The notes below the pieces were generated by a model. The model was not told where the DNA came from, did no database searches, and saw only the letters and a list, made by a program, of their open reading frames with translations. From contig CAYYJB010000002.1 of the NCBI GenBank assembly GCA_964472135.1, positions 35,105 through 99,104 of the forward strand: a stretch of DNA of 64,000 bases, written 5' to 3'. This document shows, piece by piece, positions 59,386 to 64,000 of the stretch (position 1 is its first letter; the number at the start of each line of letters is the position of its first letter). Both the position numbers and the translations under genes were made by a program. Source of the stretch: JAUREX01 sp964472135. GTDB lineage: Bacteria > Pseudomonadota > Alphaproteobacteria > Rhodobacterales > Rhodobacteraceae.

Positions 59386-60884
59386 GCGAATTCGCCCTGC
59401 ACCGCCCAGCCCGGCGCCTGCGGCGTGTGAAAGAGCCACAGTCGCGGCCCCTCGGCCGTCTGCACGCGCCAGTAATCGCGCACCCCGCCGCGCCAGGCCG
59501 GATCGTCGAACCACCATTCGGGGGCGATGCGCTCGGGCCCCGTGGCCCACAGGGTGCAAAGCCGCCGCCCCCGCCAGCGGAAGCGGGCGGGCGGATCGGC
59601 GCCGGGCGGGGCATCGGCATGTTCGGGGGGAAAGAGGATCAGCGGCCGCTCCGGCCCGTCCGACGCGGGCCAAGGCGTGCGGGCGGCGGCCCAGCCCTCG
59701 GGCGTCGCCGCGGCGAGGACGAGGAAGCTGCGCTCGGGGATGTGGCTCTCGGCCGGGGCGAGGCGCTGGAGCGCCTCGAACCCCAGCCGGTTGCCAAGCC
59801 GGGTGAGGAGGTCGGCCATCCCCTCATCCGTCGCGCCGGGGGCGGCACCGGCCGCGATCTGGACCGGCGGCATCGGCTCGGTCGCGGGCGCCGAGAGGCG
59901 CAGCCGCTCGATCCCGAAGCCCGCGTCGATCTCCTCGATCCGCGGGGCAAAGAGGCGCGCGATCCCAGCCGCATCGTGGCGGGCCCGCGCGAGGCCGAGC
60001 GCCAGGCACGCCGTGCCGCCATCGACGCGGGCAGCCTCAAGCACCAGCCGCCGCGCCCCCTGCCCTGCCGCCGCGAGCCGGTCGCACAGCCGCCCGAGCA
60101 GCCGTTCGAGCCCCGCCGCCACATCCTCGGTCCGCCCGATCGGTTCGGGCAGCGTCAGCCGCGCCGCGAAGGGCGGGGCCGCGATCTCGGGCGAGATCGG
60201 CTCGGCCAGGGCGCCCAGCGCCTGATCGAGCCGCATCACCACCTCGGGCCCGAAGCGCCGCGCCATCCCCGCCCGCGGCAGCGCGGCCAGATCGGCGATG
60301 CGCCGCAGACCGAGCCGCCCGAGCGCCTCGGCCGCCGCGGGCGGGATGCGCAGCGCGGCGGGCGGCAGCGCCCCGATGGCCCCGAGCGTCGCGCCGGGGG
60401 CCGCGACGCCCCCGCCGTGGCGGGCAAGCGCCCAGGCCGCGCCGGGCGTGTCCGCGATGCCCGTCACCGCCGCGAAGCCCGCCCGCCCGAGGCCCGCCGC
60501 CATCGCCGCGCCAAGCCCCGCCTCGCCGCCGAAGAGGTGCCCGACCCCGGCGATGTCGAGCGCGAGCGCATCCGCCCCCATCCGCCCGACGAGCGGCGAG
60601 AACCGCCCCGCCCAGCGGATGATCGCCCCGAGCGCCGCCGCATCCGCGCCCGGATCGGCCGGGCGGGTGACAAGCCCGGGACAGAGCGCGCGCGCATCGG
60701 CGAGCGTCATCCCCGCCCCGAGCCCCTGCGCCCCCGCCGCCGCCGAGACAGAGGCAAGGATCTGCCGCCCCCCCGCCTCGGCCACCACCGCGAAGGGCTG
60801 GCCGGGGTCGGGCCGGACCCGGCGCGCGGCCCGGTCGCTCGCCAGCCGGGGCAGCCACACCACCGCAATCCGCCGCGCGCGCAT
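59382..60884 (-). CDS. imuB: mutagenesis protein ImuB (Y-family polymerase-like, inactive)
   Basis: The product is 500 residues. The start RARRIAVVWLPRLASDRAARR and later GVGHLFGGEAGL, GIADTPGAAWALARH, LGRLGLRRIADLAALPRAGMARRFG and DYWRVQTAEGPRLWLF fit ImuB. The N-terminal catalytic Asp of Y-family polymerases is absent (VVWLPRL in its place), as expected for ImuB, which acts as a beta-clamp-binding adaptor for DnaE2. I chose ATG 60884 with GGAGAA upstream, because the LexA box and -10 element occupy the sequence around the two earlier ATGs (60902, 60923). dnaE2 is coupled downstream; no imuA gene is adjacent. Confidence -1.
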   Translation of the reverse strand: MRARRIAVVWLPRLASDRAARRVRPDPGQPFAVVAEAGGRQILASVSAAAGAQGLGAGMTLADARALCPGLVTRPADPGADAAALGAIIRWAGRFSPLVGRMGADALALDIAGVGHLFGGEAGLGAAMAAGLGRAGFAAVTGIADTPGAAWALARHGGGVAAPGATLGAIGALPPAALRIPPAAAEALGRLGLRRIADLAALPRAGMARRFGPEVVMRLDQALGALAEPISPEIAAPPFAARLTLPEPIGRTEDVAAGLERLLGRLCDRLAAAGQGARRLVLEAARVDGGTACLALGLARARHDAAGIARLFAPRIEEIDAGFGIERLRLSAPATEPMPPVQIAAGAAPGATDEGMADLLTRLGNRLGFEALQRLAPAESHIPERSFLVLAAATPEGWAAARTPWPASDGPERPLILFPPEHADAPPGADPPARFRWRGRRLCTLWATGPERIAPEWWFDDPAWRGGVRDYWRVQTAEGPRLWLFHTPQAPGWAVQGEFA

Positions 60885-60902
60885 CGCCCGATTCTCCAAC
60901 AT

Positions 60903-60917
60903 GTTCGTATTATGTTC
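60903..60917 (-). promoter_or_regulatory. LexA box (SOS operator) of imuB-dnaE2
   Basis: On the minus strand the sequence is GAAC-ATAATAC-GAAC, a perfect alphaproteobacterial LexA direct repeat GAAC-N7-GAAC. It lies 19 nt upstream of the chosen imuB start and overlaps the predicted -10 element, so LexA would block RNA polymerase until DNA damage. The divergent methyltransferase gene starts 96 bp away on the other side. Confidence -1.
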
Positions 60918-60941
60918 TATCATCCGCTCCGCAGGCGGCAA
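60914..60941 (-). promoter_or_regulatory. candidate imuB promoter overlapping the LexA box
   Basis: On the minus strand, TTGCCG (60941-60936) and TAGAAC (60919-60914) are separated by 16 nt. The -10 shares four bases with the upstream half of the LexA box, the usual layout for SOS genes. Transcription would start near 60907, leaving a short leader before ATG 60884. Confidence -1.
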
Positions 60942-61012
60942 GGGCCGCGCGGCCTTGCCGGACCGGCGCCGCGCCGCTAGAGGCTTGGGAGGTCATCGCG
61001 GAGGAGGGCGGC

Positions 61013-61768
61013 ATGGACAAGTTCGCGCTGCTGGTCGATCTCCATCGCGGCGGCGCCCGGCAGGGGCCGGGGAGCGCCGAGACAACGCGGCGCGCGATCG
61101 CCCTCGCGGGGCTGGCGGGGCGGGGCGGGCTTCGGATCGCCGATGTCGGCTGCGGCACCGGGGCCTCGGCGCTGGTCCTCGCCCGCGATCTCGATGCCCA
61201 CATCACCGCCGTCGACCTCAGCGCCGAATTCCTCGCCGATCTCGACGCGGCCGCCCTGCGCGAGGGCCTCGGCGCGCGCATCGCGACCCTTCGGGCCCCG
61301 ATGGAGAAGCTGCCCTTCGCGCCCGGCAGCCTCGATGCGATCTGGTCCGAGGGGGCGATCTACACCATGGGCTTCGCGGCCGGCATCGCCGCCTGGCGCC
61401 CCTTCCTGCGGCCGGGCGGGATCCTCGCGGTGTCGGATCTGACCTGGCTCGGGGCCCGCAGGCCCGCCGCGTTGACCCGCTACTGGGAGGCCGAATATCC
61501 CGAGGTCGCGACCGCCCCGGCCAAGACCGCCGCGCTCGAGGCGGCGGGATATCGCATCCTCGGCTGGTTCGCCCTGCCGCCCGACTGCTGGCTTGGGCAA
61601 TATTATCACCCGCTGCGGGCACGCTTTGAAGAATTCGTCGCCCGCCACGGCGGATTGCCCGCGGCGCGCGCCATCGTCGCCGCCGAAGAGGCCGAAATGG
61701 CCTTGTACGAAGGCAACATTCCCCATGTGAGCTATGGCTTCTACATCGCGGCACGCACCGACGACTGA
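61013..61768 (+). CDS. class I SAM-dependent methyltransferase
   Basis: The product is 251 residues. Motif I ADVGCGTGASALVLA lies at about 43-57, the acidic ribose-binding ITAVDLS follows, then LPFAPGSLDAIWSEGAIYTMGF and RPGGILAVSDLTWLG. This is a small-molecule methyltransferase fold related to UbiE-type enzymes. The acceptor is unknown. A GAGGAGGG site precedes the ATG. It is divergent from imuB with 128 bp between starts; whether LexA affects it is unclear. Confidence -1.
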   Translation: MDKFALLVDLHRGGARQGPGSAETTRRAIALAGLAGRGGLRIADVGCGTGASALVLARDLDAHITAVDLSAEFLADLDAAALREGLGARIATLRAPMEKLPFAPGSLDAIWSEGAIYTMGFAAGIAAWRPFLRPGGILAVSDLTWLGARRPAALTRYWEAEYPEVATAPAKTAALEAAGYRILGWFALPPDCWLGQYYHPLRARFEEFVARHGGLPAARAIVAAEEAEMALYEGNIPHVSYGFYIAARTDD

Positions 61769-61779
61769 GGAACACCCCT

Positions 61780-61818
61780 GATTGGGCGGAACGCGGACCA
61801 TCCGCCCGACCGCCAATC
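61780..61818. terminator. candidate bidirectional hairpin between methyltransferase and bmt genes
   Basis: GATTGGGCGG (61780-61789) pairs with CCGCCAATC (61810-61818), with one bulged base and a 20-nt loop that can itself form GGGCGG/CCGCCC. It lies 12 nt after the methyltransferase stop in the 136-bp convergent gap; the rest of the gap shows nothing gene-like. There is no long T-run, so the terminator call is tentative. Confidence -1.
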
Positions 61819-61904
61819 GGGCGCATTGACCGCGCGAGCAGGCCAAAACGCCTGGTCGGACAGGGCCGCCGAAGTGCCGCGGTCAACCCCGGGCGCGGGC
61901 GCGA

Positions 61905-62912
61905 TCATCCCCGCCGACGGCGTTCTCGCGGGGCGGGGCCGGAGCCGTCGGTGCCGTCCGAGGCCGACGAGAAGCCGCCGAGGGTGGAGGCGACGGCCTC
62001 GAGCGTCGGACGATCCCCGCGCGGGCGGGTCTCGAGCGCGTCGCGCATCGCGCGCAGGTGCTCGGGCATGGTGCCGCAACAGCCGCCGATGATCCGCACC
62101 CCCGCATCGCGGGCAAGCACCGCATATTCGGCCATCAGCGCGGGCGTGCCGTCGTAATGGATGTGGCCGTCGTGGTATTTCGGGATCCCGGCATTGCCCT
62201 TGGCGACGACCGGCCGCTCCGTCCCCTGGGCGAGGAAGCCGAGCACCGTCCGCAGCAGGTCCGCCGCCCCGACGCCGCAGTTGGCGCCGAAGGCCACGGG
62301 CGGGTTGGGGAGCTTCTCGACCAGATCGACGAGTGCCGCCGAGGTCACGCCCATCATCGTGCGCCCGGCGGTGTCGAAGCTCATGGTGCCGACCCAGGGC
62401 ATGCCGGCTAGGGCACAGGCCTCGGCGGCGGCGCGGAATTCCTCGGGCGCCGAGATCGTCTCGACCCAGAGCACATCGGCCCCGCCCGCCTTCAGCCCCT
62501 CGGCCTGTTCGTGAAAGATCTCGACCGCGAGCGCATGCGTGAGCGGCCCCATCGGCTCCATGATCTCGCCCGTCGGGCCCATCGAGCCCGCGACGATGAG
62601 CGGATGACCAGCGCGGTCGGCGACCTCGCGGCCGATCTCGGCCGCGACGCGGTTGAGTTCGGCCACCCGCCCCTGCGCGCCGTGGAGCTTCAAGCGCGCG
62701 GCATTGGCGCCGAAGCTGTTCGTGAGAAAGAGATCCGACCCGGCATCCACCGCGCCGCGATAGAGGGCGCGGATATTCTCGGGCCGCTCGACGTTCCACA
62801 GTTCAGGCGGATCGCCCGAGCCGAGCCCCATGTTGAAGAGGTTCGTGCCCGTGGCCCCGTCGGCCAGGATCCAGCCGCGCGTCGCAAGCAGGCGTGAAAG
62901 GGGGTCGGTCAT
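61905..62912 (-). CDS. bmt: homocysteine S-methyltransferase (betaine--homocysteine methyltransferase type)
   Basis: The product is 335 residues of the homocysteine-methyltransferase TIM-barrel family. The zinc ligands are C212 (FGANCGVG) and C278-C279 (GGCCGT), all intact; the N-terminal ILADGATGTNLF is family-typical. It transfers a methyl group to homocysteine to make methionine. The methyl donor could be glycine betaine, or a corrinoid if it works as the separated first module of a split MetH; no B12-binding module gene is in the window. The start at 62912 is where similarity begins, with AAGGTG upstream. The leader contains a strong RNA hairpin at 62979-63021. Confidence -1.
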   Translation of the reverse strand: MTDPLSRLLATRGWILADGATGTNLFNMGLGSGDPPELWNVERPENIRALYRGAVDAGSDLFLTNSFGANAARLKLHGAQGRVAELNRVAAEIGREVADRAGHPLIVAGSMGPTGEIMEPMGPLTHALAVEIFHEQAEGLKAGGADVLWVETISAPEEFRAAAEACALAGMPWVGTMSFDTAGRTMMGVTSAALVDLVEKLPNPPVAFGANCGVGAADLLRTVLGFLAQGTERPVVAKGNAGIPKYHDGHIHYDGTPALMAEYAVLARDAGVRIIGGCCGTMPEHLRAMRDALETRPRGDRPTLEAVASTLGGFSSASDGTDGSGPAPRERRRRG

Positions 62913-62978
62913 GTCGCACCTTGCCGGCGGCGAGTAATCTGCGACGTGTCCGGCCGCGACGGGCACGCTCTGCTGAAT

Positions 62979-63021
62979 CTGCCACGGCCCGGCGCGCTGC
63001 GCAAACGCAAAGCCGTGGCAG
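62979..63021 (-). promoter_or_regulatory. strong RNA hairpin in the bmt leader / DUF1476 3' region
   Basis: Along the minus strand a perfect 10-bp stem (CTGCCACGGC and GCCGTGGCAG; plus-strand arms 62979-62988 and 63012-63021) encloses 23 nt that can form an inner TGCG-TTTG-CGCA hairpin. It begins 15 nt after the DUF1476 stop and ends 66 nt before the bmt start, and no T-run follows. It could end or protect the DUF1476 transcript, or be a cis-regulator of bmt. It does not match the SAM-II or SAM/SAH riboswitch sequences I know. Confidence -1.
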
Positions 63022-63036
63022 CGCGCGCCCGGCGCC

Positions 63037-63348
63037 TCAGCCGGCGAGGATCTGCTTGCGCGCCTCGGCCTCTAGCTCGACCAGCCGGGCACGAATCTCG
63101 GCCTCGCTCGCGCGCGCGCCCAGATCCGCGGCAAGCTTGCGGATCACATCCTCGTCACCCGCCTCTTCGAAGTCGGCACGGATCACCTCGCGGGCATAGG
63201 TCTCGGCCGCATCGCCCGACTTGCCGAGCAGCTGGGCCGCCCAGAGCCCGGCGAGCTTGTTGCGCCGCGCGGTCACGCGGAACTGCGTCTCGCTGTCGAG
63301 TGCGAACTTGGCCTCGGCGGCGCGCTCGCGATCATCGAAGGATGTCAT
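63037..63348 (-). CDS. DUF1476 protein, F1-ATPase zeta-type inhibitor subunit
   Basis: The product is 103 residues and highly helical: TSFDDRERAAEAKFALDSETQFRVTARRNKLAGLWAAQLLGKSGDAAETYAREVI matches DUF1476. In Paracoccus denitrificans this family is the zeta subunit that inhibits ATP hydrolysis by F1-ATPase through its N-terminal helix. The start at 63348 is where similarity begins. It is divergent from purC across 167 bp and upstream of bmt on the same strand. This DUF1476-purC neighbourhood is common in Alphaproteobacteria. Confidence -1.
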   Translation of the reverse strand: MTSFDDRERAAEAKFALDSETQFRVTARRNKLAGLWAAQLLGKSGDAAETYAREVIRADFEEAGDEDVIRKLAADLGARASEAEIRARLVELEAEARKQILAG

Positions 63349-63434
63349 GGCCCGAATTGCCCCTCTGTCTATGCGTGATCTGACAACTCTGCGGGATATG
63401 TGTGCCCATCCCCCTTCCTGCAAGCCCCTTTGCC

Positions 63435-63463
63435 TTGCGAGGGCACCGCAGTTGACGTATAGC
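63435..63463 (+). promoter_or_regulatory. candidate sigma-70 promoter for purC
   Basis: TTGCGA (63435-63440) and TATAGC (63458-63463) are separated by exactly 17 nt, 52 nt before the purC ATG. Each hexamer matches the consensus at four of six positions. The overlapping TTGACG at 63452-63457 has no -10 at proper spacing. Confidence -1.
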
Positions 63464-63515
63464 ATCGGGGCATCGCGTCGCGCCGAAGGCGCGTCTGCGA
63501 CCGATCGGAGAATGC

Positions 63516-64000
63516 ATGGCACGGCGCAAGAAGATCTACGAAGGCAAGGCCAAGATCCTCTACGAAGGCCCGGAGCCCGGCACGCTCATCCAGTATTTCA
63601 AGGACGAGGCGATGGCCGTTCCCGCCTCTGCCGTGGCCGGCGAAGGTGGCGACGGCGCGGTGGCCGAGGGGCGCGGGGTCCTCAACAACCGCCTGTCGGA
63701 GTTCTTCCTCAACGGCCTCAACGGCATCGGGGTGCCGACCTATTTCATTCGCCGCCTGAACATGCGCGAGCAGCTGATCCGCATGGTCGAGGTGATCCCG
63801 CTCTATGTCGTGGTGCGCAACTTCGCCGCCGGCGAGATGTCCGAGCGCCTCGGCATCGTCGAGGGCACCGCCCTGCCCCGCCCGATCGTAGAATTCTACT
63901 TCAACGACGAGAAGCTCGGCGATCCGCTCGTGACCGAGGAACACGTCATCGCCTTCGGCTGGGCCAGCCAGCAGGATCTCGATGACATGGTGGCGCTGGC
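63516..64000 (+). CDS. purC: phosphoribosylaminoimidazole-succinocarboxamide synthase (SAICAR synthase), 5' part
   Basis: The frame starts at ATG 63516 (GGAG upstream) and runs off the window, giving the first 161 residues. ARRKKIYEGKAKILYEGPEPGTLIQYFKDE, GVLNNRLSEFF, FIRRLNMREQLIRMVEVIPL, VVRNFAAGEMSERLGI and VTEEHVIAFGWASQQDLDDM are clear PurC signatures. It joins aspartate to CAIR in purine synthesis. The normal loop after YFKD (D-x-T-A-F-N ... GKG) is replaced by AMAVPASAVAGEGGDGAVAEGRG, about seven residues longer and without the TAFN motif. It may be a divergent paralogue or a lineage variant. The next genes are outside the window. Confidence -1.
   Translation, partial: MARRKKIYEGKAKILYEGPEPGTLIQYFKDEAMAVPASAVAGEGGDGAVAEGRGVLNNRLSEFFLNGLNGIGVPTYFIRRLNMREQLIRMVEVIPLYVVVRNFAAGEMSERLGIVEGTALPRPIVEFYFNDEKLGDPLVTEEHVIAFGWASQQDLDDMVAL

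Noticed and set aside
62913..63036. A SAM-II or SAM/SAH riboswitch before bmt.
   Set aside because: The sequence lacks the conserved cores I know for these classes. Only the hairpin itself is reported.

Overview
The window is a very GC-rich, gene-dense chromosomal segment from an alphaproteobacterium, most likely a member of the Rhodobacterales (Rhodobacter/Paracoccus/Roseobacter relatives). The evidence is a ChpT-type histidine phosphotransferase, an F1-ATPase zeta-type protein (DUF1476), a class I lysyl-tRNA synthetase, ornithine-lipid genes, sarcosine oxidase soxBDAG, TAXI-type TRAP transporters, an alphaproteobacterial LexA box (GAAC-N7-GAAC) in front of imuB-dnaE2, and many 4-nt ATGA start/stop overlaps. 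I see no phage, insertion sequence, CRISPR array, tRNA or rRNA. Family assignments come from reading the protein sequences; no database search was run.

Layout. 1-2 kb: tail of a DapA-family enzyme, two small conserved genes and a membrane-anchored RTX-repeat protein. 2.2-4.9 kb: rpsO, a clear terminator, pnp. 4.9-6.8 kb: a two-gene glycosyltransferase operon. 6.8-10.8 kb: a LysR regulator divergent from a 3-hydroxyisobutyrate-dehydrogenase-like enzyme, then glutamine-dependent nadE. 11-20.6 kb: a transport block with a TAXI TRAP system, an NMT1-like ABC importer on the other strand, and a second TAXI TRAP system with DUF1850. Each of the three receptor genes is followed by a GC-rich hairpin before its next gene. 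20.6-28.7 kb: accessory catabolism, with an atypical ureohydrolase, a DUF4432 aldose-epimerase-like protein, a PfkB kinase, an NTF2-fold protein, a non-pyrrolysine MttB homologue and a two-subunit molybdenum hydroxylase. 28.7-34.1 kb: soxBDAG, heterotetrameric sarcosine oxidase.

34.2-43.9 kb is housekeeping: ccmI-ruvX-DUF1289, olsB-olsA (ornithine lipid), DUF3553, chpT, and the rplU-rpmA-GNAT-obgE-proB-proA run. 43.9-51.1 kb holds cell-envelope and small proteins (DUF2059, LpxR-like barrel, HemG-like flavodoxin, DUF4864), lysyl-tRNA synthetase, a TerB-fold protein, dacB and nadD. 51.2-55.9 kb: a hybrid sensor kinase with a degenerate first receiver, a Gfo/Idh/MocA oxidoreductase, a DUF6194 protein and a decayed DUF4336 gene. 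56-60.9 kb: LexA-controlled imuB-dnaE2 without imuA next to it. 61-64 kb: a methyltransferase, a cobalamin-independent-looking homocysteine methyltransferase (bmt) with a strong hairpin in its leader, the zeta-type ATPase inhibitor, and the start of purC, which has an altered N-terminal loop.

Functional reading. The 11-34 kb accessory stretch looks like uptake and breakdown of methylated or nitrogenous small molecules: sarcosine oxidase and the MttB homologue point to methylamine/betaine chemistry, and bmt could use betaine-type methyl groups. The substrates of all three importers are unknown. The most unusual items are the ureohydrolase with replaced metal-site residues, the mttB/molybdenum-hydroxylase neighbourhood, the imuA-less mutagenesis operon, the bmt leader structure and the divergent purC loop.
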